Positions 7,881 through 18,020 of a stretch of DNA of 64,000 bases are shown here, one piece after another; position 1 is the stretch's first letter; every line of letters begins with the position of its first letter. A program made the position numbers and the translations under genes. The DNA is from Nocardia sp. NBC_01329. Its GTDB lineage: Bacteria > Actinomycetota > Actinomycetes > Mycobacteriales > Mycobacteriaceae. The notes beneath the pieces were generated by a model that worked only from the letters and a program-made list of their open reading frames with translations, was not told the origin of the DNA and made no database searches. The DNA lies in NCBI RefSeq assembly GCF_035956715.1, contig NZ_CP108381.1:5054001-5118000 (forward strand), given 5' to 3'.

Positions 7881-8425
7881 CCGCTGCCACCGAACCGAAA
7901 TCGCTGCTCGAGCGCTACGAGGCCTATCGAATCCGACGCTGGCTGGTGCGGGAGAAGCAGATCGCCGGAATGCTCCCCGGCTGGCGCACCACCCGGCGCC
8001 GCCGAGCTCTGGTGATCACCGTGATCGCGGCATTGACCCTGGTGTTCACGGCCGGCGTCCTGTCCGCCTTCGGGCTCGGATGGGCCCCGCTGCTGGGTGG
8101 CGTGAGCATCCTGGTCTTCCTGCCCTCCTGGACGATGGTGCGGATCGTCGCCGAGGCCCAGGACAACGCACCGGCCGAAACCCTGGACGAACTGGAATTC
8201 GCCCAGCGCGAGCGCGCCCGATCGCTCGGCCTGACCATCACCCAGGTCCTGTCGATCTTTCCCATGATGTATCTCGTCTGGAGCGGCGCGCTGTTCCCGG
8301 AGGCCGATGCGTCCCGCACCGCCTACGCGGGCGGAGTGATGATTCTGGCAACTCTGCTGGCCGGTGGCGGCGCGCCCGCCATGATCCTCGCCTGGACCAG
8401 GTCCGACCCCGAACCGGAGAACTGA
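7877..8425 (+). CDS. Four-TM membrane protein paired with XRE regulator
   Basis: 182 residues starting at the ATG that overlaps the regulator stop. A basic cytoplasmic N-terminus (YRIRRWLVREKQ, RTTRRRRA) precedes two hydrophobic hairpins, ~55-98 and ~125-172, separated by an acidic helical segment (AEAQDNAPAETLDELEFAQRE, split here as seen). No catalytic motif recognised. The small HTH plus membrane-protein arrangement recurs in Gram-positive bacteria; function unknown. It ends 33 bp before the convergent acyl-CoA carboxylase gene. Confidence 0.72.
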   Translation: MTAATEPKSLLERYEAYRIRRWLVREKQIAGMLPGWRTTRRRRALVITVIAALTLVFTAGVLSAFGLGWAPLLGGVSILVFLPSWTMVRIVAEAQDNAPAETLDELEFAQRERARSLGLTITQVLSIFPMMYLVWSGALFPEADASRTAYAGGVMILATLLAGGGAPAMILAWTRSDPEPEN

Positions 8426-8458
8426 GCGTCGGATCCATCGGAGACGAATCCGGCGAGC

Positions 8459-9991
8459 TCACCCTCGACCGAGTCCATCGGCTCGAGCGTCCACGCCCAG
8501 CCGCCGATAACGACGGTGCCGGGTCGCCCGCAGTTCGGCCGACGACCGCGCGCTCAGCACGGCGAGCTCCCCGGCGATCGCCGCGACCATCCGGCGAGCG
8601 AAATCGTCCGGTTCGGCCGCGGCATCGGGATATTCGGGCACGATATGGTCCACGATGCCGTCGGCCAGCAGATCCGCCGACCGGATACGTTGCACCGCAG
8701 CCAGTTCCGGTGCGTGCGCGGTATCACGATGGACGATGGCGCTGGCGCCTTCCGGCGGAAGCGGAGCGAGCCACCCGTGTGCCGCGGCCAGCACCCGGTC
8801 CGCGGGCAACAGCGCGAGCGCACCGCCACCGGTCCCCTGGCCGAGCAGAACCGAAATCGTCGGCGTCGGCAATGTCACCAGATCGGCCAGGCACCGCGCG
8901 ATCTCGGGAGCCAGACCGCGTTCCTCGGCTTCCTTGGACAGTGCGGCGCCGATCGTATCGATCACAAGCACCAGCGGTAGCCCGAGTTCGGCGGCGAGCT
9001 GCATACTGCGGCGCGCTTCGCGCAGCGCCGCCGGTCCCATGGTGTGCTCGGGATCCTGATGGGCACGATCGTGCCCGAACACCACACACGGCCGACCGTG
9101 GAAGCGTGCCAGCGCAAGAACCACGGTCCGATCCGTCTCACCCTGACCGGTGCCGCTGAGTGGCACCCGCTGCGTCGTCCGGCGTAACAGTTCACGCAGC
9201 CCCGGCCGATCCGGCCGCCGGGACGCGAGCACCGATTCCCAGGCGCCGACGGCAGGGACGGCGGACCGGACCGCCAGGGCGGCAGCGTATTTCGTCTCAT
9301 CCGACAGCCGTGGGATTCCACTGAAGACGCTCAGTGCCCGATGCGCGATCCGACGGAACACGCGGACCTCGACGACACCGTCGATCACCCCGTTGCGGTA
9401 CAGGTTCTCCGCGGTCTGCACCCCTTCGGGAAACGGATGACCGTAGAGCGCCTCGTACACCCGCGGCCCGAGAAACCCGATGAGCGCGCCCGGCTCCGCG
9501 AAGGTGATATGCCCGAGCGACCCCCATGAGGCGAATACGCCGCCCATGGTCGGGTTTCGCAAATACACCACATAGGGGTGACCGGCCGCTTTGTGGACCG
9601 TCACCGCCCCGGCGATCTTCACCATCTGCACGAAGGCGAGGGTGCCCTCCTGCATCCTGGTACCGCCCGAGGTGGGCGAGGCGACCAGCGGCAGCCCCAG
9701 TTCGGTAGCGCGCTCCACGGCGGTGACGACCCGTTCGGCCGCGGCGACACCCACCGACCCGGCCAGGAATCCGAACTCGCACGCGATGACAGCGACCCGC
9801 CGCCCGCGCAACAGACCCTCACCGGTGAGCACCGATTCGTCGGTGCCCGCCGCCTCGCTCGCGCGAGTGAGCGCGGACCGGTAGGTACCGGTCCGCGCTA
9901 CGTCCAATGGCGCAGAATCCCAGCTCACGAAGGAATCCGGATCCAGCAGCGTTTCGAGCAGTTGCCGGGAACCGATCCGCGGCGGCGTCAT
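8459..9991 (-). CDS. Acyl-CoA carboxylase carboxyltransferase beta chain (AccD-like)
   Basis: 510 residues with the two crotonase-like halves of a biotin-dependent carboxyltransferase: N-half GGTRMQEGTLAFVQMVK with NPTMGGVFASWGSLG; C-half VLVIDTIGAALSKEAEERG and LLGQGTGGGALALLPADRV. ATG at 9991; an extra 13 upstream codons are less likely. Transfers CO2 from carboxybiotin to an acyl-CoA. M. tuberculosis has accD3 beside echA6 at this place, but the gene there has the opposite relative orientation. The biotin-bearing alpha subunit is not in the window, so acetyl versus propionyl specificity is open. Confidence 0.88.
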   Translation of the reverse strand: MTPPRIGSRQLLETLLDPDSFVSWDSAPLDVARTGTYRSALTRASEAAGTDESVLTGEGLLRGRRVAVIACEFGFLAGSVGVAAAERVVTAVERATELGLPLVASPTSGGTRMQEGTLAFVQMVKIAGAVTVHKAAGHPYVVYLRNPTMGGVFASWGSLGHITFAEPGALIGFLGPRVYEALYGHPFPEGVQTAENLYRNGVIDGVVEVRVFRRIAHRALSVFSGIPRLSDETKYAAALAVRSAVPAVGAWESVLASRRPDRPGLRELLRRTTQRVPLSGTGQGETDRTVVLALARFHGRPCVVFGHDRAHQDPEHTMGPAALREARRSMQLAAELGLPLVLVIDTIGAALSKEAEERGLAPEIARCLADLVTLPTPTISVLLGQGTGGGALALLPADRVLAAAHGWLAPLPPEGASAIVHRDTAHAPELAAVQRIRSADLLADGIVDHIVPEYPDAAAEPDDFARRMVAAIAGELAVLSARSSAELRATRHRRYRRLGVDARADGLGRG

Positions 9992-10064
9992 CGGAGCCGC
10001 CCCGGTGCGCCCGGCACCGCGTCTTTCCACACCGGCACGCCGACCAGTATGCCGGGCAGCCGGA

Positions 10065-10667
10065 TCAGTAGCCCTGGGTGACCTTCTGCAACGCGTATTC
10101 GGTCAACCGGACCAGCGCTTCCTTGGCGGGTTCCCGGCGCCGCGCGTCGATCGGCATGATAGGCACATCGGCCGGGACGGCCAGCGCCTGCCGGATATCC
10201 TCGATCGGATACATCGGGGCATCGTCGAACTGGTTGAGCGCCACGAGGAACGGTAGGTTGCGCGCCTCGAAGTAGTCGACCGCCGCGAAACTGTCCTCGA
10301 GCCGCCGGGTGTCGATCAGCACTACCGCACCGATCGCACCGCGGATGAGGTCGTCCCACATGAACCAGAAGCGGTACTGGCCCGGGGTGCCGAACAGGTA
10401 CAGCACCAGGTCCTCGGCCAGGCTGATCCGGCCGAAGTCCATGGCCACCGTGGTGGTGGATTTGCTCTCGATACCCGCGAGACTGTCGATTCCGGCGCTG
10501 GCGTTGGTCACCAAAGCCTCGGTTCTCAACGGGACGATTTCCGAAACTGCCCCCACCAGCGTCGTTTTGCCCACGCCGAACCCACCTGCGACCACGATCT
10601 TCGCCGAAGTCGGCTTGGTCTGGCGGGTATCGACCTGTGCCGTCGAATCATATACGCCGGAGTCCAC
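10065..10667 (-). CDS. Conservon GTPase (CvnD-like ATP/GTP-binding protein)
   Basis: 200 residues. P-loop GGFGVGKTT at 28-36, G3 motif FGTPGQ at 92-97, and a G4-like NQFD at 145-148 in place of canonical NKxD, as is usual in this family. GTG start, overlapping the DUF742 gene by 20 bp. It is the last gene of a four-gene conservon (sensor kinase, Roadblock, DUF742, small GTPase), a unit proposed to resemble eukaryotic G-protein signalling at the membrane in actinomycetes. Confidence 0.93.
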   Translation of the reverse strand: MDSGVYDSTAQVDTRQTKPTSAKIVVAGGFGVGKTTLVGAVSEIVPLRTEALVTNASAGIDSLAGIESKSTTTVAMDFGRISLAEDLVLYLFGTPGQYRFWFMWDDLIRGAIGAVVLIDTRRLEDSFAAVDYFEARNLPFLVALNQFDDAPMYPIEDIRQALAVPADVPIMPIDARRREPAKEALVRLTEYALQKVTQGY

Positions 10668-11022
10668 TGAGAACCCTTTCGATCAGCTCGCGACGTTCAT
10701 CGTCGCTGGAATCGTCTTTCAATGTCGCCGAAACGCGGACATGCCCGGCTTCGATCAGGTCCGCTACAAGTACACGCGCCACCCCGATCGGTATACCCAG
10801 TCGAGCCGCTAGTTCGGCGACCGACGGCGACTCCCTGCACAACTCGACTATCGAGTTTTCGATATTGCTCAGTTCGTACTGGCGTTCGAGCGATATGGGA
10901 TGGGACGCGACAAGAGCCTCGAGCGCCAACTCCACCTTCGGTCGGGTACGACCGGCGGTCAGCGAGTACGGACGCACGAGACTGGGCTCGGAGCCTCCCA
11001 CGCGGTGATCCTCTATGTCCAT
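10648..11022 (-). CDS. DUF742 protein (CvnC-like)
   Basis: 124 residues: N-terminal VRPYSLTAGRTRP, the conserved DUF742 opening, then a winged-helix-like region with IVELCRESPSVAELAARLGIPIGVARVLVADLIEAG. It is 7 bp downstream of the Roadblock gene and overlaps the GTPase gene by 20 bp. In conservons this protein bridges the kinase/Roadblock pair and the GTPase; direct DNA binding is unproven. Confidence 0.92.
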   Translation of the reverse strand: MDIEDHRVGGSEPSLVRPYSLTAGRTRPKVELALEALVASHPISLERQYELSNIENSIVELCRESPSVAELAARLGIPIGVARVLVADLIEAGHVRVSATLKDDSSDDERRELIERVLSGLRRI

Positions 11023-11029
11023 CCCACCA

Positions 11030-11443
11030 TCAGGAACCCATCGTGACGCGTGGAGTGGCCTGAACTGTCTGGCCTACGCGTTCGACCAACAGAGCCATCT
11101 CGTAGCCGACCTGTCCGATATCACAGGACGTATTGGTCAGCACCGCGAGATATGACCCGTCGCCCACTGCCATCAGGAGTAGGTAGCCGTGCTCCATTTC
11201 GACGACGGACTGCAGTACCGTGCCGCCTTCGAACAGATTGGACACACCCACCGAGAGACTCGCCAGTCCGGCCGTGACCGCCGAGAGCTGCTCGGCCCGA
11301 TCGACCGGTAGTTGGGCACTCGCCGCCATCAGCAGGCCGTCGGCCGAGACCAGGACGGCATGGGCTACGCCAGGAACCTCGCCTGCGAAGTTCGAAACCA
11401 GCCAATCCAACTGACGGTTCGTACCACCTAGTTCGGGGTTCAT
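11030..11443 (-). CDS. Roadblock/LC7 domain protein (CvnB-like)
   Basis: 137 residues forming one Roadblock/LC7 fold: [31 protein letters not shown], then the AEQLSAV...GLASLSVG helix and a C-terminal [30 protein letters not shown] overlaps the stop of the sensor kinase gene by 4 bp. Roadblock proteins regulate small GTPases, here presumably the product of 10065-10667. Confidence 0.93.
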   Translation of the reverse strand: MNPELGGTNRQLDWLVSNFAGEVPGVAHAVLVSADGLLMAASAQLPVDRAEQLSAVTAGLASLSVGVSNLFEGGTVLQSVVEMEHGYLLLMAVGDGSYLAVLTNTSCDIGQVGYEMALLVERVGQTVQATPRVTMGS

Positions 11444-14400
11444 CGGTCTCCTTTGTCTCCGGTTAGGTTCATTGCTCTCATTGCACGGCCATCCCGAACA
11501 CCTTGCTGGTGCCGACTCAAACTAGACCGGATCGTGTCGGGATTGCGACTCGGCGTACGCTCCTGGGCCCCGTTGATGGCGCCGGGTACCAACCGGTTAC
11601 CCGGATTACGCTGTGGCAGACCGGCCGCGGTGCGGGTCTCGGGCTCGGCTTCACTGGCTCGCCGGGCCGCGGTCCAACCCTCGTCGCCCGGTGAATCGAA
11701 GGATGCGACGGCCTGAGAGCGGTCGGTATCCGAATCCGACAGCCATGCAGACATCATCTCCGCGAAGATCGGCGTCCCACCCAGCACACTGTCGGTCTCC
11801 TCCGCCGGCTGCAGCCGGGTCTGGAAGAAGGAGGCGGTCTTCGCCGGGTTGGACTTGTAACTGTGCCGACCGGGTTCCCGGGCGGCCGCGGAGTCTTCGG
11901 CGGGTTCGGGTTCCCGTGGCAACGCGACGCCGGGCGGGTTGTCGAACCGTTCAGCGGTGTAACCGCCCGGTTCCCGCCGGGGCAGGCCCCCCTGCGCCGC
12001 GATGTCCCGCTGCGGCAGGGGATTCGAGTTTTCCCGTCCCGGTCGGCCGTTCTCGGCCGGAGCCCCACGCTGCGGCAGACCGCCGCCGGACGCCGGACGC
12101 TGCGGCAGGCCGTTACCCGATGCTTCCCGGCGGGACGGCAGCCCACCGGACGTGGCCGGGCGCTGTGTGGGCAGTTCACCGGAGGTATCACGCTGCGGTA
12201 AACGACCGCCGGACGCCGGACCCCGCTGCGTGGGCAGTTCACCCGAGGTATCACGCTGCGGTAAACGACCGCCGGACGCCGGACCCCGCTGCGTGGGCAG
12301 TTCACCCGAGGTATCACGCTGCGGCAAGCGACCGCCGGACGCCGGACCCCGCTGCGTGGGCAGTTCACCCGAGGTATCACGCTGCGGTAAACGACCGCCG
12401 GACGCCGGACCCCGCTGCGTAGGCAGTTCACCCGAGGTATCACGCTGCGGCAGCCCTGTGGAGCCCGACTCGCGCCGGGGCAGTAGCCCGCCGGACCCGG
12501 ATTCCGCGATGGGACGAGGCTCAGGTTCAGGCCGTGCCGAACCGCGCTGCGGCAGACCCGACGCGCCGTTCTCACGAGCCGGCGCACCGTTGGTGCCCGG
12601 ATCCCGTTGCGGCAGACCGTTCGGACGCTGCTGGTCCGGCTGGCGCGGAGGCAGCGATCCGGCGCTGCGCGGAGGCGTCGCGGTTTCGGCTGCGGATTCG
12701 ATCGGGCGTTCGTCCTCCGGGCGAGCCGGTGTGGCCTCCCGACTGCCGCCGGGTGCCCCGTTGACGCCGGGCTGGCGCTGCGGCAATCCGCCCGAACCCG
12801 GCTGCGGCGCACCAGCGGTACCGGGCTGCCGTTGCGGCAGCCCACCGGAACCGATCTTGGGCTCCCGCGGCGGCGGGCCGCCCGCGGCCGGACCGCCCGG
12901 AGTACGCGGCGGCAGAGTCGGGGTGGCGCCTTCATTCGTACCGCGCGGCGGCAGAGTCGGGGTGGCGCCGCCCGGACCCACATTGCGTTTGGGCAGACTG
13001 GCCGCGGCCAGTTTGCCGCGCTGCGCGGTACTGCCCGCGCTGGCCTCCCGGAGACTGGTGGTGCCCTGCTCACCCTCGCGGGAGCCACCGGCCATGGCAT
13101 TGCCCGGTTGCCGCTGCGGCAACCCACCCGCACCCAGCGGCGTGGGGCTTGCCGGACGCTCCGGTGGTTTGGGCCGCTCGACAACCGGCAGCGGACCGCT
13201 CATACCGGGATCGACGGTGACCATCATGTTGCCGGCCGCGGTGCGGCTGATCCCACGGGTCTGCATGGACGGCCCGCCGCGCAGTGCGGCTGCGGCAGCC
13301 TCGTCGGGAGAGTCCTCGGGCTTCTTCTTCCCGGCGTCGTTGGCGACCAGCGGCTGCGGACCGGAACCGGTCGCCAGCGGGAGGATCTGGGTCTCCCCGG
13401 CGACGATCAAACTCATCGGCACGTGCACGGTGACGGTCACACCCGGATCGCGGGCGGTGTCGAAGGTCGGCCGCAGGCGCACGTTGAGACCGTGCCGTTC
13501 CGCGAGCCGACCCACCACGAAAAGACCCATGTGGCGTGCGGTATCCGGCCCGGGCTCGGCGGTGCTCTCCAGGCGGCGGTTGATCTCGGCCATCTCACTC
13601 GGCGGCATACCGATACCGCGATCGGCGACCTCGATGAGCAGACCCTGATCGTGTGCCTGCGCGAAGGTGAACTTCACATCCGTCTCCGGAGGCGAAGCAC
13701 GCAGCGCGTTGTCCAGGAGTTCGGCGAACAGGTGCGCCATATCGGAGGCGGCCGGTTCGATCAGCGCACCACGCGGGGTGGCGCCGAGCTTGACCCGCTC
13801 GTAGTCCTCGACCTCGGAGATCGCGGCGCGCAGCACATCGGCGATCTCGACGGGCGCGGATTTGGCGCGACGCTGTTTGGTCCCGGCGAGAATCAGGAGG
13901 TTGTCACCGTTACGACGCATACGCGCGGCGAGGTGGTCCAGCCGGAAGAGGTTCTCCAGCAGGCGTGGATCCTTCTCGTCGTACTCCATCGCCTCGATGA
14001 GACTGAGCTGATGGTCGACGAGCGATTTACTGCGCCGGGCCAAGGTCTCGAACATATCGTTGACCTGGGAACGCATCTGCGCCTGATCGCTGGCCAAACG
14101 CAGGGCCTGGCCGTGGATATCGTCGATCGCGCGCGCGAGCTGACCGATCTCCTCCTCGGACCGGATGGGCATCGGTTCGAGCGGCACTTCCTCCGGGGAG
14201 GCGCCGGTACGGAGCTGGGCGACTTCGTCGGGCAGATCGCTTTCGGCCACCCGCAGGGCGGCCAGGCGCAGCCGATGCAGCGGCACGATCATCGACCGGG
14301 CCACGAACACGGCGAGCAGCAGCGCGGCGAGGATCGTCAGCAGCACGACGATCGAGTAGACGACCGCGTCGGACAAGGCCTTGTCGGCCATCGTCCGCAC

Positions 14401-15273
14401 ACCGTCGTCGATCGACGAGGTGGCCTCGGCGATCAGTTTGTCGGTGGTCGCGGTGCTGTCCAGCAGGGATTGCCGAGCCTCGCCCAGTGGCAGCCGACCG
14501 GCCTGCGCTTCGGGGGTCTCGAGCATTCCGGAGCGATTGTCGATGCCCTGGCGCAGGATCGCGATATCGGGATCTTCGGCGTTGTAGCGCTGGCTCAGGA
14601 TGTTCAGCAGCGCACGTTCGGTATTGGTCGCGGTCCGGTAGGCCTGTTCACCGGATTCCTGGTTACGCATGAGTTCGGCTGCCGCGGTGATCTCACCGAC
14701 CATGGTGGAACGCAGGTTCAGCGCGTCCACGAGCCGGAGTTTCGCCGGGTCGATCGACGCGTCACCGATCTCCCCGAGAATCGACTCGACGGCCCGGACA
14801 CCCGCGTTACGCGCTTTGTCGAGAACCTGCACAGCCTCATCCGGAGGCAGGTTCGACGGTGCCATACCGCCGGCGCGGACTCCCTTGGCCTGATCGATCA
14901 TCTCCACGAGCGCCTGCCGCGCCGGCGGTAGGTCGTCGAGTTCGGCCAGCGCGGATTCGGCCGCTGCGATCGACTTGTCCAGGGAGGCCAGGTTGTCCTC
15001 GGTGACCATCGACCGGCCCGGCGCAATGGCGATCACCTGGGAACCCGCCGTCGCGGACGTCGCGGTACTGAGATCGAGGACGGAAGGAACGATGCCGACG
15101 TTCTCGGAAGCGGAACCGAGCCGGTTCGCGTTGCTCCACTCCGCCGAAATCCTGGACACGCCGAGCCCGACCGCGACCGCCAATGGCACAGCCAGTACGG
15201 CCGTAACCTTCCAGCGAAGGTCCCAGTTACTCAGCGCCCAGCGCTTCGTGCCGGACCTAGCGGCGTCACGCAT
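11440..15273 (-). CDS. Conservon sensor histidine kinase (CvnA-like) with long repeat tail
   Basis: About 1277 residues. TM1 near 20-40, an extracytoplasmic helical sensor domain (~45-295, nitrate-sensor-like), TM2 near 300-330, HAMP, a dimerisation region ([20 protein letters not shown]... [14 protein letters not shown]) and an HATPase domain with [12 protein letters not shown] and [11 protein letters not shown]. From ~residue 640 on it is Pro/Arg/Gly-rich with many LPQR motifs, including four and a half copies of a 21-residue repeat (12171-12455). GGAAAG nine bases upstream favours the ATG at 15273 over a GTG six bases earlier. First gene of the conservon operon. Confidence 0.93.
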   Translation of the reverse strand: MRDAARSGTKRWALSNWDLRWKVTAVLAVPLAVAVGLGVSRISAEWSNANRLGSASENVGIVPSVLDLSTATSATAGSQVIAIAPGRSMVTEDNLASLDKSIAAAESALAELDDLPPARQALVEMIDQAKGVRAGGMAPSNLPPDEAVQVLDKARNAGVRAVESILGEIGDASIDPAKLRLVDALNLRSTMVGEITAAAELMRNQESGEQAYRTATNTERALLNILSQRYNAEDPDIAILRQGIDNRSGMLETPEAQAGRLPLGEARQSLLDSTATTDKLIAEATSSIDDGVRTMADKALSDAVVYSIVVLLTILAALLLAVFVARSMIVPLHRLRLAALRVAESDLPDEVAQLRTGASPEEVPLEPMPIRSEEEIGQLARAIDDIHGQALRLASDQAQMRSQVNDMFETLARRSKSLVDHQLSLIEAMEYDEKDPRLLENLFRLDHLAARMRRNGDNLLILAGTKQRRAKSAPVEIADVLRAAISEVEDYERVKLGATPRGALIEPAASDMAHLFAELLDNALRASPPETDVKFTFAQAHDQGLLIEVADRGIGMPPSEMAEINRRLESTAEPGPDTARHMGLFVVGRLAERHGLNVRLRPTFDTARDPGVTVTVHVPMSLIVAGETQILPLATGSGPQPLVANDAGKKKPEDSPDEAAAAALRGGPSMQTRGISRTAAGNMMVTVDPGMSGPLPVVERPKPPERPASPTPLGAGGLPQRQPGNAMAGGSREGEQGTTSLREASAGSTAQRGKLAAASLPKRNVGPGGATPTLPPRGTNEGATPTLPPRTPGGPAAGGPPPREPKIGSGGLPQRQPGTAGAPQPGSGGLPQRQPGVNGAPGGSREATPARPEDERPIESAAETATPPRSAGSLPPRQPDQQRPNGLPQRDPGTNGAPARENGASGLPQRGSARPEPEPRPIAESGSGGLLPRRESGSTGLPQRDTSGELPTQRGPASGGRLPQRDTSGELPTQRGPASGGRLPQRDTSGELPTQRGPASGGRLPQRDTSGELPTQRGPASGGRLPQRDTSGELPTQRPATSGGLPSRREASGNGLPQRPASGGGLPQRGAPAENGRPGRENSNPLPQRDIAAQGGLPRREPGGYTAERFDNPPGVALPREPEPAEDSAAAREPGRHSYKSNPAKTASFFQTRLQPAEETDSVLGGTPIFAEMMSAWLSDSDTDRSQAVASFDSPGDEGWTAARRASEAEPETRTAAGLPQRNPGNRLVPGAINGAQERTPSRNPDTIRSSLSRHQQGVRDGRAMRAMNLTGDKGDR
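12171..12455 (-). repeat. 63-bp coding minisatellite in the sensor kinase gene
   Basis: Exact 63-bp period: matching positions at 12171, 12234, 12297, 12360 and 12423, giving four full units and part of a fifth with only a few base changes. Each unit encodes 21 residues (core [17 protein letters not shown] plus RLPQ). The period is a multiple of three, so copy-number change keeps the frame. The near-identity of units suggests recent expansion within an otherwise older LPQR-rich tail. Confidence 0.95.
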
Positions 15274-15586
15274 TCCCACTCACTTTCCAACCTGGCCCCA
15301 GCCATGCACCATCAGCGGAACTCCACACTCGCATAGTGGCTCGACGGGTGGAGCTGCCCGTGGGTCGCGGCTGGCCGAGAAATTGCGTCTACGACGGACC
15401 GAATTTGTGTCATCAGATTCTAACGGATCAATAACTTCTTGGTGTACTCAGCCCGGGTTCACGCACATTGACCAGCCGGTTACAGACATAAGCCATGGTC
15501 GCGACACCCGACGGGAGGTCGCGTGAAGTCTGCCACAATCGTGCTGATCTATCGAGGCGAGGATTGCTGCGAAGCTAGGAGCACGG
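15274..15586. other. Divergent intergenic region (313 bp)
   Basis: Separates the conservon operon (leftward) from the acyl-CoA synthetase gene (rightward), so it must contain both promoters. AT-rich patches occur at 15400-15440. I see a weak TTGACC near 15468 with no convincing -10 box, no clear palindrome, and no coding frame. Confidence 0.5.
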
Positions 15587-17527
15587 GTGAACGCGAGGAA
15601 CGAGTATCGACCGGTCTATCAGACCAGTCTGGTCGATCCGGCCGAGTTCTGGACCCGGGCAGCCGCGGCCGTCCATTGGGATCTACCCCCTGAACAGGCC
15701 CTCGACACCGATAGACGAACGTCACGATGGTTCCCGGGGGCCCGTCTCAACACGTGCTACAACGCCCTGGACCGGCATATCGAAGCCGGCCGCGCCGAGC
15801 AGCCGGCACTGATCTACGACTCCGCCATGACCGGCGTAAAACAGGTTTACAGCTACACCGAACTCCGCGACGAGGTGGCCCGTTTCGCCGGCGCCATGCG
15901 CGACCTCGGCGTAACCGCCGGTGATCGGGTCGTGATCTACATGCCGATGATTCCCGAAGCGGTGATCGCGATGCTGGCCTGCGCCCGAATCGGCGCCGTG
16001 CACTCGGTGGTTTTCGGTGGATTCGCAGCTCCCGAACTGGCCGCCCGTCTCGACGATGCCGAACCCGTCCTGATCGTGACAGCGTCAGGGGGGCTGGAAC
16101 CGAACCGCGTCATCGCCTATCCGCCCATCGTGGCCGAAGCACTGGAATCGGCAGGCACCACCGCTCCGCGAACTGTCCTGGTGAAACAGCGTGCCGACTT
16201 TCCCGGCCACAACGGGAATTCTCCCGTCGACAGCTCGGTACGGTGGCTGGACTGGGATGCAGCGGTCAGCGATACCGAACCCGCCGAACCTGTTTCGGTC
16301 GCGGCGACCGACCCCTTATATATTCTGTACACCTCGGGTACGACCGGTAAGCCCAAGGGCGTAGTCCGCGACAACGGCGGTCATGCGGTCGCCCTGACCT
16401 GGTCTATGCGCAATATCTACGACGTCGGTCCAGGACAGGTCATCTGGGCGGCCTCCGATGTCGGCTGGGTCGTCGGCCATTCCTACATCGTCTACGCGCC
16501 CCTACTGGTAGGCGCGACAACGCTGCTCTACGAGGGCAAACCGGTGGGCACCCCGGACGCCGGTGCCTTCTGGCGTGTAGTAGCGGAGCACCGGGTACAC
16601 ACCCTGTTCACCGCCCCCACCGCACTGCGGGCCATCCGCCGCGCAGATCCTGCCGCCAACATCGCCCACGATTACGATCTGAGTTCGTTGCGCTCGCTGT
16701 TCTGTGCAGGTGAGCGGCTCGATCCGGCCACCTACCGGTGGGCCGCCGACACCCTGCTGGCAGACCGCGAGGACTGCCCGGTGATCGATCACTGGTGGCA
16801 GACCGAAACCGGCTGGCCCATCTGCGCCAATCCACTCGGCCTGCAACAGCTGCCGATCAAACCCGGCTCGGCGGCGGTCCCCGTACCCGGCTACCGGCTG
16901 CGGGTACTGGACTCCTCCGGCAACCCGGTGGCCGCCGGCGCCGAGGGCAATATCGTCATCGGCCTGCCGCTGCCACCCGGCGTACTCACCGGACTGTGGC
17001 GCGGGGAAGAGCGCTACCAGCGGTCCTACCTATCCGCATATCCCGGGCATTTCCTCACCGGCGACTCCGGCTATTTCGACGAGGACGGTTACCTGTTCGT
17101 CCTCGGCCGCAGTGACGATGTGATCAATATGGCCGGGCACCGCCTTTCCGCGGGCAGTATCGAAGCCGCCGTCGCCGGACACGACGCCGTCGCCGAATGC
17201 GCGGTGATCGGGCTACCCGACGAACTCAAAGGGCAACGTCCCATCGCTTATGTAGTTCTCAAAGCCGACGCCGACGTCGACCCCGAAAGTCTGCGCGACG
17301 AATTGAGCGAATGCGTCCGGAAACAGATAGGCCCGGTCGCCGGCCTCTACGACGCCGTCGCCGTCCCCGCCCTGCCCAAAACCCGCTCCGGGAAGATCCT
17401 GCGTAAAACCTTGCGCCAGATGACAGCGGGTGAGAACTACGAAATACCCTCCACCATCGAAGATCCCACGGTCCTGGACGAACTCGCCCGAATCGTGCGA
17501 CCCGCGCAAAACTCAAACTCCTCTTAA
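15587..17527 (+). CDS. Propionyl/acetyl-CoA synthetase (PrpE/AcsA-type)
   Basis: 646-residue adenylate-forming enzyme. The N-terminal ACS domain has WFPGARLNTCYNALDRH; the P-loop is YTSGTTGKPKGVV; WWQTETGWPI is the A5 motif and FLTGDSGYFDEDGYLFVLGRSDDVIN the A7-A8 hinge. The acetylatable Lys is in KTRSGKILRK. The SRWFPGARLN and DNGGHAVAL elements resemble propionyl-CoA synthetases more than acetyl ones. GTG start behind AGGAGC. Converts a short-chain acid, ATP and CoA to acyl-CoA, AMP and PPi. Monocistronic here; the substrate preference is inferred. Confidence 0.9.
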   Translation: MNARNEYRPVYQTSLVDPAEFWTRAAAAVHWDLPPEQALDTDRRTSRWFPGARLNTCYNALDRHIEAGRAEQPALIYDSAMTGVKQVYSYTELRDEVARFAGAMRDLGVTAGDRVVIYMPMIPEAVIAMLACARIGAVHSVVFGGFAAPELAARLDDAEPVLIVTASGGLEPNRVIAYPPIVAEALESAGTTAPRTVLVKQRADFPGHNGNSPVDSSVRWLDWDAAVSDTEPAEPVSVAATDPLYILYTSGTTGKPKGVVRDNGGHAVALTWSMRNIYDVGPGQVIWAASDVGWVVGHSYIVYAPLLVGATTLLYEGKPVGTPDAGAFWRVVAEHRVHTLFTAPTALRAIRRADPAANIAHDYDLSSLRSLFCAGERLDPATYRWAADTLLADREDCPVIDHWWQTETGWPICANPLGLQQLPIKPGSAAVPVPGYRLRVLDSSGNPVAAGAEGNIVIGLPLPPGVLTGLWRGEERYQRSYLSAYPGHFLTGDSGYFDEDGYLFVLGRSDDVINMAGHRLSAGSIEAAVAGHDAVAECAVIGLPDELKGQRPIAYVVLKADADVDPESLRDELSECVRKQIGPVAGLYDAVAVPALPKTRSGKILRKTLRQMTAGENYEIPSTIEDPTVLDELARIVRPAQNSNSS

Positions 17528-17621
17528 GAAAACCTCATAGGCCGGCCATGACGGGGCAATACGGTCTGAGGCAGTCCACGAGCCCCGGCTCGACACGAGA
17601 CAGTAGGAGGCAGTAACCCCC

Positions 17622-18020
17622 ATGGCACACTCCACGACACGGTTTCGCGGCAAAGTCGGCCTGACCACCCTCACCCTGGGTGCGGCAGCCGCGGTCACCG
17701 CCTTCCTGAGCCCCGCCGTCGCTTCTGCGGCGCCGACGGATTTCGCCGAACCGCTGATCACCAGCGACTGCTCCTTCGCGCAGGTCGATGCCGCGCTCCA
17801 CGACCAAGCCCCGGAACTGGCAGCGATGCTGGACAACAACCCCGACATGAAGGCGCAATTACAGAGCAAGTTCGACCAGCCGGTCGAACAGCGCCGCGCC
17901 GAACTGCAGCAGTACATCGAACAGAACCCCGAACAAGCACAGCAAGCCGAGAACGACCCGCGCTCGCAGCAGCTCCGAGCAACCCTCCAGGGCGTAGCGG
18001 ACACCTGCCAGAACTACTGA
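17622..18020 (+). CDS. Secreted hemophore-related (MHB-type) protein
   Basis: 132 residues with a clear Sec signal peptide: basic MAHSTTRFRGKVG, hydrophobic LTTLTLGAAAAVTAFL, cleavage after AVASAAP. The mature part is helical and Gln/Glu-rich with two cysteines (SDC near 49 and DTC near the C-terminus) likely forming a disulfide, as in the mycobacterial haemophore Rv0203 family. Strong TAGGAGG ribosome site. Likely exported and possibly haem-binding; haem ligands are not identifiable. No MmpL or other haem uptake gene is adjacent. Confidence 0.78.
   Translation: MAHSTTRFRGKVGLTTLTLGAAAAVTAFLSPAVASAAPTDFAEPLITSDCSFAQVDAALHDQAPELAAMLDNNPDMKAQLQSKFDQPVEQRRAELQQYIEQNPEQAQQAENDPRSQQLRATLQGVADTCQNY

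Noticed and set aside
12171-12455. CRISPR-like regular repeat
   Set aside because: No spacers; units are contiguous, in frame and within the kinase coding sequence.
12607-14931. Long open frame antisense to the sensor kinase gene
   Set aside because: Typical high-GC mirror frame; no domain motif, His/Gly/Arg-biased composition, and the opposite strand encodes a complete kinase.
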